DNA of 64,000 nt. It comes from Undibacter mobilis (GTDB taxonomy: Bacteria > Pseudomonadota > Alphaproteobacteria > Rhizobiales > Xanthobacteraceae). Shown here in pieces: positions 8,872-16,863 of this stretch (within the stretch, counting starts at the first letter, position 1; each line of letters opens with the position of its first letter). The stretch covers positions 916,501 to 980,500 of the forward strand of contig NZ_QRGO01000001.1 of the NCBI RefSeq assembly GCF_003367195.1. Reading direction: 5' to 3'. Made by a program: the position numbers and the translations under genes. The notes under the pieces are model-generated. The model made no database searches. It was given only the letters and a program-made list of their open reading frames with translations, and was not told where the DNA came from.

Positions 8872-9282
8872 ATGGCCTATACCAACACGCGAAACCTGCG
8901 CATCGAATGGGGCGACTGCGACCCTGCAGGAATCATCTTCTATCCCAACTATTTTCGCATTTTTGACCACTCGACCGCCATGCTGTTCGAGGCTGCGCTC
9001 GGCATGACAAAGCACGAGATGTTCAAGAAGCTGGAATTCGAGGGCTGGCCGCTGATCAAGACTCAGGCCCGCTTCCTCAAGCCGACCCGCTTCGGCGACG
9101 ACTGCGTCGTGGAAAGCACCGTAAATTTCGGACGCTCGTCCTTCGAAGTGGCCCACCGGCTGAGCTGCAATGGCGCGGTGTGCGCGGAGGCGAACGAGAA
9201 GCGGGTATGGACGGTGCGGGATGCGAGTGGGCAGCTCAAATCCCATCCCATTCCCGACGCGGTGCTGGCGAAGTTCGCATAG
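8872..9282 (+). CDS. 4-hydroxybenzoyl-CoA thioesterase-family hotdog protein
   Basis: 136 residues, single hotdog domain. The N-terminal G-D-C-D-P-A-G-I-I-F-Y-P-N-Y (14-27) matches the Pseudomonas CBS3 4-hydroxybenzoyl-CoA thioesterase, whose catalytic Asp17 has an exact counterpart here, D17. It would release an aroyl-CoA such as 4-hydroxybenzoyl- or vanilloyl-CoA as the free acid, ready for ring hydroxylation. Twelve bases after the methyltransferase. Typical family length. Confidence 0.88.
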   Translation: MAYTNTRNLRIEWGDCDPAGIIFYPNYFRIFDHSTAMLFEAALGMTKHEMFKKLEFEGWPLIKTQARFLKPTRFGDDCVVESTVNFGRSSFEVAHRLSCNGAVCAEANEKRVWTVRDASGQLKSHPIPDAVLAKFA

Positions 9283-9394
9283 GCCTTGGTGTGACGCGTT
9301 TCATTGACGCGAACCGGCCCCCGCCCGCTCGACATCGCTCCGACCCCTATACCGCCGCGCGATGATACGCATAGGCCGCAACCGCTGGCGTGCG

Positions 9395-9423
9395 TTGTCA
9401 GCATTGCGCCGCTCGCGTAGAAC
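9395..9423 (+). promoter_or_regulatory. Possible internal promoter before the amidohydrolase
   Basis: TTGTCA (9395-9400) and TAGAAC (9418-9423) with a 17-base spacer in the 209-base gap between thioesterase and amidohydrolase genes. The gap breaks the otherwise tight operon, so the last two genes may have their own transcript. Confidence 0.35.
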
Positions 9424-9491
9424 GCCAGCCAACCGCTAAACAATATTCCGCAGTCCGAAAGTCCGGATTTGCACGTCACGGAAGGAAGCCC

Positions 9492-10508
9492 ATGCGTATC
9501 GACGCCTATACCCATTTCCTGCCGAGCCGGATGTTTCAGGCGCTGATCGACAGCGGCTACCCCGATATCGGCAAGCGCATGCGCGAGGTGCCGTGCATTC
9601 ATGACCTCGATATCCGCAAGAAGGTGGTCGACACTTTTCCGGACTATGCGCAGATCCTGTCGCACGGCATGCCGCCGCTCGAAGTGTTCTGCAAGGGTGA
9701 CGGCGCCAAGGTCGAGGAATATGCGCGGCTGATCAACGATGAGTTCGTCGAGATCATCGACAAGAACCGCGATCACTTTCCCGGCTGGGTGGCGCAGAGC
9801 GCGCTTGGTGCGCCGGACGCCGGCGTTGCCGAAGCGCGGCGCGCCATCAAGAACGGCGCCCTCGGCGTGCAGATCTATACCAACGTCGCCGGCGTGCCGC
9901 TCGACGATCCGAAGTTCGAGCCGTTCTTTGCCGAGATGGAAAAGCTCGACAAGCCGATCTGGCTGCATCCGGCGCGCGGCGCCAACGTGCCCGACTATCC
10001 GACCGAGAAGACCTCGAAGTTCGAAATCTGGTGGGCCTTTGGCTGGTCCTACGAGACCGGCGCGGCCATGGCGCGGCTCGTGTTCTCCAAGCTGATGGAC
10101 AAGTATCCGAAGCTCAAGATCATCACGCACCATTTCGGCGGCATCGTTCCGATGCTGGAAGGCCGTATCGGCCCGGGCTGGGATCAGCTTGGCTCGCGCA
10201 CTTCCGGTGAGGATCTCGGCAAGCTGCTCGGCGAATTGAAACACCGCCCGCTCGATTATTTCAAACACAGGTTCTATGCCGACACCGCGACCTTCTCCTC
10301 GCGCGCCGGTGTCGATATCGGCCTCAAGTTCTTCGACCACGACAAGATCGTGTTCGCGTCCGACTGCCCGTTCGATCCGGAGAAAGGCACGATGTACACG
10401 CGGGATGCCATCAAGTTCATGGACGAGGTCGATTTGCCGAAGGCGACCCGCGAAGCAATCTGGCACGGCAATCTCGAGCGCATCACCGGCACCAAGCTGG
10501 TGAAGTAG
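9492..10508 (+). CDS. Amidohydrolase of the ACMSD/aromatic decarboxylase family
   Basis: 338 residues from ATG 9492, preceded by GGAAGGAAG. Amidohydrolase_2 fold of the group containing ACMSD, gamma-resorcylate decarboxylase and 5-carboxyvanillate decarboxylase. Visible family motifs: W-L-H-P-A-R-G, T-H-H-F-G-G-I-V-P (metal or substrate His) and F-A-S-D-C-P-F-D (metal Asp). The first metal-binding pair, normally H-x-H or E-x-H, reads Y6-T-H8, so one usual ligand is a tyrosine. In a phenolic acid locus a non-oxidative aromatic decarboxylase or hydrolase is plausible. Activity is inferred. Confidence 0.82.
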   Translation: MRIDAYTHFLPSRMFQALIDSGYPDIGKRMREVPCIHDLDIRKKVVDTFPDYAQILSHGMPPLEVFCKGDGAKVEEYARLINDEFVEIIDKNRDHFPGWVAQSALGAPDAGVAEARRAIKNGALGVQIYTNVAGVPLDDPKFEPFFAEMEKLDKPIWLHPARGANVPDYPTEKTSKFEIWWAFGWSYETGAAMARLVFSKLMDKYPKLKIITHHFGGIVPMLEGRIGPGWDQLGSRTSGEDLGKLLGELKHRPLDYFKHRFYADTATFSSRAGVDIGLKFFDHDKIVFASDCPFDPEKGTMYTRDAIKFMDEVDLPKATREAIWHGNLERITGTKLVK

Positions 10509-10533
10509 GCGTTTCGCAGGGCAGGTGCCGATC

Positions 10534-11742
10534 ATGGCTGAACGTAAACCCGTCGTCATTGCCGGCGCCGGCCCCACCGGGCTGATGTGCGCGCTCGCTT
10601 TGCGCCAGCAAGGCATTCCCGTCGTGTTGCTGGAAGCCGAGGAAACGCTGACGCACGACCTGCGCGCCGGCTCGTTCCACCCGCCGACGCTGGAGATGAT
10701 GGCGCCCTACGGCATCACCGAGAAGATGCACGAAACCGGCATCAAGGTGCGCCACTGGCAGATCCGCAACCGGCCGGGCGATCTGGTTGCCGAGTTCGAT
10801 CTCAACCTGCTCGCCGATGTCACGCTCTATCCCTACCGCCTGCATCTTGAGCAGCACCGGCTGACGCCGATCCAGCTCGATCTTCTGCGTCAGGAAGGCG
10901 GCGCCGAGATTCACTTCGGTCATGCCGTCACCGGTTATACGCAGAGCGACGATGGCGTGACGGTGACGACCAGCGGCCCGTCGGGCGACCGCCGCTTCGA
11001 GGGCTCATGGCTGATCGGCGCCGATGGCGGCCGCAGCGTCGTGCGCAAGGGCCTCGCCATCGATTTCGAGGGCTTCACCTGGCCAGAGCTGTTCGTGGTG
11101 GTGTCGACGCCCTACGACTTCGGCCAGCACGGTTTTGCCTTCAACTGCTACATTGCCGATCCGGTGGAATGGGGTGCGCTGTTCAAGGTGCCGGATGCCG
11201 GCCCGCCGGGCCTGTGGCGCCTCGCTTATCCGGTCAATCCCGAGGAGAGCGACGAGGTGCTGCTGTCGCCCGAGCGCGTCGAAGCCGCCTTGCAGAACCT
11301 GATGCCGAAACAGGGCGCCTACGACATCCTCTATAAAAGCACCTATCGGGTGCACCAGCGCGTTGCCTCATCGTTCCGCGTCGGTCGCGTGCTGCTGGCC
11401 GGCGACGCCGCACATCTCAACAACCCGCTCGGCGGCTTCGGCCTCAACAGCGGCATCCACGACGCCATCAACCTCTGCGACAAGCTCAGCGCCCACTGGC
11501 ACGGCGACGGTGGCGAGGACCTGCTCGACCTCTATTCGCGGCAGCGACGCTTCGCCACAATCGAGCAGGTGCAGTCGATGTCGATCCGCAACAAGCGGAT
11601 GATGGAAGAGCGCGACCCGGCGATCCAGCGCCAGCACCTTGAGGAAATGGTCGCGGTCGCCAGCGACCCGGAAAAGGCCCGAGCCCATGTGCTCAATACC
11701 TCGATGATCCTCGGCCTCCAGCGCGCGAATGAGATGATTTAG
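10534..11742 (+). CDS. FAD-dependent aromatic-type monooxygenase (PHBH fold)
   Basis: 402 residues from ATG 10534, with GGCAGG just upstream (a GTG nine bases earlier is an alternative). FAD-binding G-A-G-P-T-G at 11-16, the second dinucleotide motif L-I-G-A-D-G-G-R-S, and the ribityl motif G-D-A-A-H followed by P-L-G-G-F-G-L-N-S-G. Length and motifs match group A flavoprotein hydroxylases (4-hydroxybenzoate hydroxylase, MhpA relatives) that use NAD(P)H and O2 to hydroxylate phenols. It follows the amidohydrolase by 25 bases and closes the catabolic locus. Confidence 0.88.
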   Translation: MAERKPVVIAGAGPTGLMCALALRQQGIPVVLLEAEETLTHDLRAGSFHPPTLEMMAPYGITEKMHETGIKVRHWQIRNRPGDLVAEFDLNLLADVTLYPYRLHLEQHRLTPIQLDLLRQEGGAEIHFGHAVTGYTQSDDGVTVTTSGPSGDRRFEGSWLIGADGGRSVVRKGLAIDFEGFTWPELFVVVSTPYDFGQHGFAFNCYIADPVEWGALFKVPDAGPPGLWRLAYPVNPEESDEVLLSPERVEAALQNLMPKQGAYDILYKSTYRVHQRVASSFRVGRVLLAGDAAHLNNPLGGFGLNSGIHDAINLCDKLSAHWHGDGGEDLLDLYSRQRRFATIEQVQSMSIRNKRMMEERDPAIQRQHLEEMVAVASDPEKARAHVLNTSMILGLQRANEMI

Positions 11743-11761
11743 CGGGGAAATAAGACCCCGC
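11742..11761 (+). terminator. Hairpin at the end of the catabolic locus
   Basis: GCGGGG (11742-11747) and CCCCGC (11756-11761) form a perfect 6-bp stem around an 8-base A-rich loop. The first base is the last base of the monooxygenase TAG stop. No T-run follows, so it is at best a weak or Rho-assisted terminator, or a 3'-end stabiliser. Confidence 0.4.
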
Positions 11762-11783
11762 AGGGCTTAAATGACCCGCTCAA

Positions 11784-11801
11784 CTGGGCTATTTTGCCCA
11801 G
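11784..11801 (+). promoter_or_regulatory. Hairpin abutting the mutS start codon
   Basis: CTGGGC (11784-11789), loop TATTTT, GCCCAG (11796-11801): a perfect 6-bp stem whose last base touches the mutS ATG at 11802. It fills the place of a Shine-Dalgarno, and none is visible. It could lower mutS translation or mark leader control. Confidence 0.4.
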
Positions 11802-14540
11802 ATGTCTCAGCCTCAGACCATCGGACTTTCGGAACCGGAAACGCCGCCCGACGCGACGCCGCCGGAAAAACTGTCGCCGATGCTGGAGCAATATATCGAG
11901 ATCAAGACCGCCAACCCGGGCTCGCTGCTGTTCTACCGGATGGGCGATTTCTACGAGCTGTTCTTCGAGGATGCCGAAGTGGCGAGCCGCGCGCTCGGCA
12001 TCGTGCTGACCAAGCGCGGCAAGCATCAGGGCCAGGACATCCCGATGTGCGGGGTGCCGATCCACCGCTCGGATGAATACCTGCACCGGCTCATCGCGCT
12101 CGGCCATCGCGTCGCGGTGTGCGAACAGCTCGAGGACCCGTCCGAGGCCAAAAAGCGCGGCTCCAAAAGCGTCGTGAAGCGCGACGTCGTCCGCCTCGTC
12201 ACACCCGGCACGCTGACCGAAGACACCTTGCTCGATGCGCGGCGCAATAATTATCTGCTCGCCATCGCGCGGGCGCGGCTGTCGTCGGTCGGCACCGAGA
12301 CACGCTTCGGCCTCGCCTGGATCGACATGTCGACCGGCGAATTCCGCATCACCGAATGCGACCGCATCATGCTCTCGGCGGAAATCGCGCGGCTGGAGCC
12401 GGGCGAAATTCTCATTTCGGATTCGCTCAATACCGATATCGAGCTTATTCCGCTGTGGCGCGAACTGCCGGCGGTAACGCCGCTCGGCCGCGACGTGTTC
12501 GACAGCGCGACCGCGGAGCGTCGTCTCACCTCATTCTTCGCGGTCGCGACCAGCGACGGTTTCGGCGCGCTGACCCGGCTCGAAATCACCGCCGCGGCCG
12601 CCGCCGTGACCTACATCGAGCGCACCCAGATCGGTCAACGGCCGCCCTTGTCGCCGCCCCTGCGCGAAGCCGTCGCCTCGACCATGGCGATCGACCAGGC
12701 GACGCGCGGCAATCTCGAACTGATGCGGACCTTGTCGGGAGAACGCCGCGGCTCGCTGCTCGATTGCATCGACCGCACCGTTACCTCGGCCGGCTCTCGC
12801 CTGCTGGCACAACGCCTATCGGCGCCGCTCACCGACGTGAATGCGATTGCCCGGCGGCTCGACGCGGTGGCCTGCTTCGTTGACGACGTTGCGGCGCGCG
12901 CCGATACCCGCTCGCGTCTGGCGGCCGCGCCCGATCTGGCTCGCGCGCTGACCCGCATCGCGCTGCAGCGTGGCGGTCCGCGCGATCTGGCCGCCGTCCG
13001 CGACGGCATCGCCGCCGCCCATGAACTGGCCCGCGCACTCGCCGCCATCAAGGACGCGCCGGACGAGATCGCCGATGCCCTCGGCCATTGCCGCAAGGTC
13101 GATTTTGCGCTCGCCGACGAGCTTGGCCGCGCACTCGGCGACGAACTGCCACTCATCAAGCGAGACGGCAGCTTCGTCCGCGAAGGTTACGACGCCGCGC
13201 TCGACGACAACCGCGCGCTGCGTGACGAGTCGCGCCGTGTCATCGCGGCATTGCAGGCGCGCTATGCCGACGAGACCGGGGTCAAGGCGCTCAAGATCAA
13301 GCACAACAACGTGCTCGGCTATTTCGTCGAGGTGACGGCGCTCAACGCCGACAAGATGCTGCAGCCGCCGCTGAACGCCACCTTCATTCATCGCCAGACC
13401 CTGGCGGGACAGGTGCGTTTCACATCCACGGAGCTGGGCGAACTGGAGGCCAAGATTGCCAGCGCCGCCGACCGCGCGCTTGGCCTCGAACTCGACATTT
13501 TCGAACGGCTCTGCGCCGCGGTGATCGCGCAAGGCAATGCCATCAAGCAATGCGCCGAAGCGCTGGCGCGCCTCGACGTCGCTTCAAGCCTGGCGGCGCT
13601 CGCCGCCGAGCGCGGCTTCGCGCGGCCGCTGGTCGATGACAGCCTCACTTTCGCGATCGAGGCCGGACGCCATCCGGTGGTCGAGCAGGCTCTGTCGCGG
13701 GACGGCACGCCCTTCGTCGCCAATGACAGCGATCTCTCGCCACCCACTGAGGCGCAAGCCGGCCGCATCTGGCTCATCACCGGCCCGAACATGGCCGGCA
13801 AATCGACCTTCCTGCGCCAGAACGCGCTGATCGCCATTCTGGCGCAAATGGGTTCGTTCGTGCCGGCGAAAGCCGCGCATATCGGCGTCATCGACCGGCT
13901 GTTCTCGCGCGTCGGCGCCGCCGACGATCTGGCGCGCGGCCGCTCGACCTTCATGGTCGAAATGGTCGAGACCGCCGCCATTCTCAATCAGGCCGGCAAT
14001 CGCGCGCTGGTCATCCTCGACGAGATCGGCCGCGGCACCGCGACTTTCGACGGCCTCTCGATTGCCTGGGCCACTGTCGAACATCTGCATGACATCAACA
14101 CCTGCCGTGCGCTGTTCGCGACGCATTATCACGAGCTGACCGCACTGTCGGCGCGCCTGCCCCGCCTGCACAACGTCACCATGAAGGTGAAGGAATGGAA
14201 GGGCGACGTCGTGTTTCTGCACGAAGTCGTCGCCGGGGCTGCCGACCGCTCATACGGCATTCAGGTGGCCAAGCTTGCCGGACTGCCGCCCAGCGTGATC
14301 GAGCGCGCCAAAGTGGTGTTGGCCAAGCTCGAACAGGAAGACCGCGCTGCGCCGAAAGGCTTCGAAGACCTGCCGCTGTTCGCGGCGAACTATCAGCCTC
14401 CGGCCCCGTCATCTGAACCAACGCATGAACGCCTGATCGCCGCCGTCGCTGCAATCAATCCCGATGAGATGTCGCCGCGCGAGGCGATGGAGGCTTTGTA
14501 CAATCTGAAAGCCAGGCTGCGCGAGACGGATAAGCAATAA
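11802..14540 (+). CDS. mutS: DNA mismatch repair protein MutS
   Basis: 912 residues, full length for an alphaproteobacterial MutS. The mismatch-contact segment [13 protein letters not shown] lies near residues 42-54, with the Phe and Glu of F-Y-E. The ATPase domain has [10 protein letters not shown] at 660-669, the Walker [12 protein letters not shown], and the T-H-Y-H-E-L motif. MutS dimers find mismatches after replication and recruit MutL. The start at 11802 gives an N-terminal extension of about 25 residues before the conserved P-M-L-E-Q-Y; no better start is seen. The stop codon TAA is the first arm of a palindrome shared with the convergent gene. Confidence 0.97.
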   Translation: MSQPQTIGLSEPETPPDATPPEKLSPMLEQYIEIKTANPGSLLFYRMGDFYELFFEDAEVASRALGIVLTKRGKHQGQDIPMCGVPIHRSDEYLHRLIALGHRVAVCEQLEDPSEAKKRGSKSVVKRDVVRLVTPGTLTEDTLLDARRNNYLLAIARARLSSVGTETRFGLAWIDMSTGEFRITECDRIMLSAEIARLEPGEILISDSLNTDIELIPLWRELPAVTPLGRDVFDSATAERRLTSFFAVATSDGFGALTRLEITAAAAAVTYIERTQIGQRPPLSPPLREAVASTMAIDQATRGNLELMRTLSGERRGSLLDCIDRTVTSAGSRLLAQRLSAPLTDVNAIARRLDAVACFVDDVAARADTRSRLAAAPDLARALTRIALQRGGPRDLAAVRDGIAAAHELARALAAIKDAPDEIADALGHCRKVDFALADELGRALGDELPLIKRDGSFVREGYDAALDDNRALRDESRRVIAALQARYADETGVKALKIKHNNVLGYFVEVTALNADKMLQPPLNATFIHRQTLAGQVRFTSTELGELEAKIASAADRALGLELDIFERLCAAVIAQGNAIKQCAEALARLDVASSLAALAAERGFARPLVDDSLTFAIEAGRHPVVEQALSRDGTPFVANDSDLSPPTEAQAGRIWLITGPNMAGKSTFLRQNALIAILAQMGSFVPAKAAHIGVIDRLFSRVGAADDLARGRSTFMVEMVETAAILNQAGNRALVILDEIGRGTATFDGLSIAWATVEHLHDINTCRALFATHYHELTALSARLPRLHNVTMKVKEWKGDVVFLHEVVAGAADRSYGIQVAKLAGLPPSVIERAKVVLAKLEQEDRAAPKGFEDLPLFAANYQPPAPSSEPTHERLIAAVAAINPDEMSPREAMEALYNLKARLRETDKQ

Positions 14541-14577
14541 CTGTCATGCCCCCGCGAAAGCGGGGGCATGACAGTTA
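14538..14577. repeat. Palindrome between convergent genes that supplies both stop codons
   Basis: Perfect 18-bp arms (14538-14555 and 14560-14577) around GAAA. The left arm begins with TAA, the mutS stop. The right arm ends with TTA, which is TAA on the minus strand and stops the membrane protein gene. RNA from either side forms a GC-rich stem closed by a GAAA tetraloop, suitable as a bidirectional terminator. The CATGCCCCCGC core resembles the repeat at 36524-36605. Confidence 0.8.
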
Positions 14578-15378
14578 ACGCTTCCTGTTCTTCCATAGCC
14601 ACAACAGTCCGTTCCACGCGATGCCGATGGCGAGGCCGATCAGATAGGCCCACCACACGCCGATGACTTCGGCGAGCAGGTGTACCGCCAGCAGGCTGAA
14701 CGTCAGGCCGATCAGCGGCGCCTGCAGATGCGCCGCCACACTCGCCGCCGCAGCGCCCCCCGCGCGCGTGTAAAGAATGATGAAGAACGAACTCATCGCC
14801 ACCGGGAAGAAGGCGAAAACGCCGGAGAAGTACGAACCGATCGACGAACTCAGGGCTGTGACGAGGACAACAGCAAGCGTCGCCACCCCGGCCCGCCAGG
14901 CCAGATCGCGTCCGGACACGGCAACGCGCGCCCTCGCCTTGACCTCGCCGACAAGGCGCAAACCGATATAGATGGCCACCGGATAGACGATCGCGTTGGC
15001 CAGCAAGGCCGTCGACACCGTCCACGGCACGAGCCGTGAAAGGAATACACCGGCAAGCCACACCGCCAGCGCGCCGCCGAGGCTGGGCAGCAGCCGGTAA
15101 CGCGGCGCCAGCACGGCGAAGGTCAGCGCGAAGATCGGACAGACCGCGTTGGCCACCATACTTCCGATCGTGCTCTGGGCGATGAAATGGGCATCGTGCT
15201 CGATGGCAAGGAGGATCATCGCCGCGCCGCCCGCGGTCGGCAGTGCGGCGATCAGCGCGCCAATGAACGGTCCGGAGCGTTCGACGATCACCGAAGCGAC
15301 GACGACAATGCTCGCCGTCATGACGATCTTGAGGGCGAGACCGAGCCAGAACAGCGGCGAGACCAGAACCGCGCTCAT
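14575..15378 (-). CDS. Multi-pass membrane protein, paralogue B of a pair (function unknown)
   Basis: 267 residues from the ATG at 15378-15376, which overlaps the TGA of the upstream gene (ATGA), implying translational coupling. About eight hydrophobic segments. The N-terminal segment V-E-R-S-G-P-F-I-G-A-L-I-A-A-L-P-T is very like the same region of the upstream gene, as is the later H-F-I-A-Q-S-T-I-G-S-M-V-A-N-A block, so the two proteins are homologues of equal length. I do not recognise a named family. Small paired membrane proteins often form heterodimeric transporters, but no substrate clue exists. The gene ends inside the palindrome shared with mutS. Confidence 0.75.
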   Translation of the reverse strand: MSAVLVSPLFWLGLALKIVMTASIVVVASVIVERSGPFIGALIAALPTAGGAAMILLAIEHDAHFIAQSTIGSMVANAVCPIFALTFAVLAPRYRLLPSLGGALAVWLAGVFLSRLVPWTVSTALLANAIVYPVAIYIGLRLVGEVKARARVAVSGRDLAWRAGVATLAVVLVTALSSSIGSYFSGVFAFFPVAMSSFFIILYTRAGGAAAASVAAHLQAPLIGLTFSLLAVHLLAEVIGVWWAYLIGLAIGIAWNGLLWLWKNRKR

Positions 15379-16169
15379 GCCGTTTTCATCCGTCGCTGTG
15401 CGTAAAAGATCAGAAGATTGAAGCCGACCGAGATGGCCAGCGTCAGAAGTAACGACCATACCGAGCCGAGCGCATCCGCTACCAGATGCAGCACCAACAT
15501 GGCGACGGCGAAACCACCCAGGCCGACGACGGCATTCGACATCACCGCCGCAGTTGCCGGCCCGCCGACGCGCGGATGCAGGATGATGATGATGCTGGTC
15601 AGCACAATGGGAAACACCGCGAGATTGCCGCTCGCGGTCGCGCCGATGTGATGGCTCAGCGTCACAACAATGCCGACCAGCACCGCCACCATCGTGGCGC
15701 GCAGCACATAGTCGTACCAATAGGTACGCATGCGCGGGAATTGAACGTGACGCAGCGACGATACCAGCCACAACCCGCCCGCCAGCGCGACGACATTGAT
15801 CGCGATGGCGCCCCACAGACCGGGATGGACCTGATTAACGATCCAGGTCAACACGGCCCATAGCGCGAAAGCGCCGACAAGGCTGACGACCAGCGACCGC
15901 TTCTGCGCCAGCAGGCAATAGACTACAGCGAAGGCGATGTTGAAGGCGTTGGTGATCATGCTGCCGAGCGCGCTCTGGCCGACAAAATGCGCGCCGTGAT
16001 CGATGGCCAGGAAAATATAGATCGGCCCCGCGCTGATCGGCAGTGTCGCCACCAGGCCGCCAATCAGCGGCCCTGCCCGCTCCGCCGTAACGGTCGCCGC
16101 GATCAGGAACGCGGCGGTCACAGCCATGCGCACGAACAAAGTCAGCGCAAAATAGAAGTCGGGGGACAT
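15375..16169 (-). CDS. Multi-pass membrane protein, paralogue A of a pair (function unknown)
   Basis: 264 residues, about eight predicted membrane segments, no soluble domain. The segment A-E-R-A-G-P-L-I-G-G-L-V-A-T-L-P-I and the block H-F-V-G-Q-S-A-L-G-S-M-I-T-N-A correspond to those of the downstream partner. Its last four bases overlap the partner's start codon. The pair is separated from the OsmC-like gene by a 145-base gap with palindromes, so it is probably its own two-gene unit. Function unknown. Confidence 0.75.
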   Translation of the reverse strand: MSPDFYFALTLFVRMAVTAAFLIAATVTAERAGPLIGGLVATLPISAGPIYIFLAIDHGAHFVGQSALGSMITNAFNIAFAVVYCLLAQKRSLVVSLVGAFALWAVLTWIVNQVHPGLWGAIAINVVALAGGLWLVSSLRHVQFPRMRTYWYDYVLRATMVAVLVGIVVTLSHHIGATASGNLAVFPIVLTSIIIILHPRVGGPATAAVMSNAVVGLGGFAVAMLVLHLVADALGSVWSLLLTLAISVGFNLLIFYAQRRMKTA

Positions 16170-16186
16170 TTATCCGGTGGCCTCGT

Positions 16187-16295
16187 GTCCCGGGCGCGGC
16201 GCAGCGTGAAACGGTACGCCGCAGAACCGGGACCTAGCTTCTGCTCCAGAGATCAAAGTCCCGGGTCTGCGATGCAACACTGCGCATTGCATCGC
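16187..16295. repeat. Intergenic palindromes between the membrane pair and the OsmC-like gene
   Basis: Arms GTCCCGG (16187-16193) and CCGGGAC (16227-16233) form one inverted repeat. A second has perfect 9-bp arms, GCGATGCAA (16269-16277) and TTGCATCGC (16287-16295). They lie downstream of the OsmC-like gene on its strand and may end that transcript. The CCCGG-rich arms resemble the element at 19643-19689. Confidence 0.5.
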
Positions 16296-16314
16296 GCGCC
16301 CGGGGGCGCGAATT

Positions 16315-16824
16315 CTACGCTCGCGCCATCTTCACATCCACCGACGGGCCGCTCTTGATGGTCTGATAGACCACGCAATAGCGTTCGGTGAGCTTGAGAA
16401 GCTGGTCGAGTTTTTCCTGCGGCGCGTCGGTGTCGAGATCGAAGCGCAGCCGGATCTGGGCAAAGCCGACCGGCGCATCCTTGGCGACGCCGAGCGTGCC
16501 GCGGAAATCGAGATCACCTTCGGCCGAAACCTTGCCCGACTTCAGCGCAATTTCGAGCGCGGTTGCCACCGCCTTCACGGTCACGCCGGCGCAGGCGACC
16601 AGCGCTTCCAGCAACATGTCGCCCGAGCACAATTCCATGCCCGAGCCACCGGTTGCCGGATGCAGACCGGCGACCGCCAGCGCACGGCCGGTCTCCACCT
16701 TGCAGGCGATGCTGGTGTCGTCGAGCGTGCCCTTGGCTTTCAGCGTGATCATCGCCGAAGCGGCATCGCTCTTGTACTTGTCTTTGATCGGCGCCTGCAT
16801 GGCGCGCAGTTCATTGGCGTCCAT
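16315..16824 (-). CDS. OsmC family protein
   Basis: 169 residues. OsmC/Ohr fold with the two redox cysteines in their usual places: C78 in L-V-A-C-A-G-V-T and C150 in E-R-Y-C-V-V-Y. Such proteins reduce organic or fatty-acid hydroperoxides with thiols, and many members have unknown substrates. Thirty-nine bases after the alcohol dehydrogenase gene on the same strand, so probably co-transcribed. An extra cysteine, C66, lies just before the first motif. Peroxidase activity is inferred from the cysteine pair. Confidence 0.82.
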   Translation of the reverse strand: MDANELRAMQAPIKDKYKSDAASAMITLKAKGTLDDTSIACKVETGRALAVAGLHPATGGSGMELCSGDMLLEALVACAGVTVKAVATALEIALKSGKVSAEGDLDFRGTLGVAKDAPVGFAQIRLRFDLDTDAPQEKLDQLLKLTERYCVVYQTIKSGPSVDVKMARA

Positions 16825-16863
16825 AGTTCTTCCTTGCTTAGGCCTTCCCGTATCGAAGAAGGA

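Noticed and set aside
9492..10508. Classification as 2-amino-3-carboxymuconate semialdehyde decarboxylase
   Set aside because: The first metal-ligand pair differs (Y-x-H) and no kynurenine pathway genes are near; only the wider family is safe.
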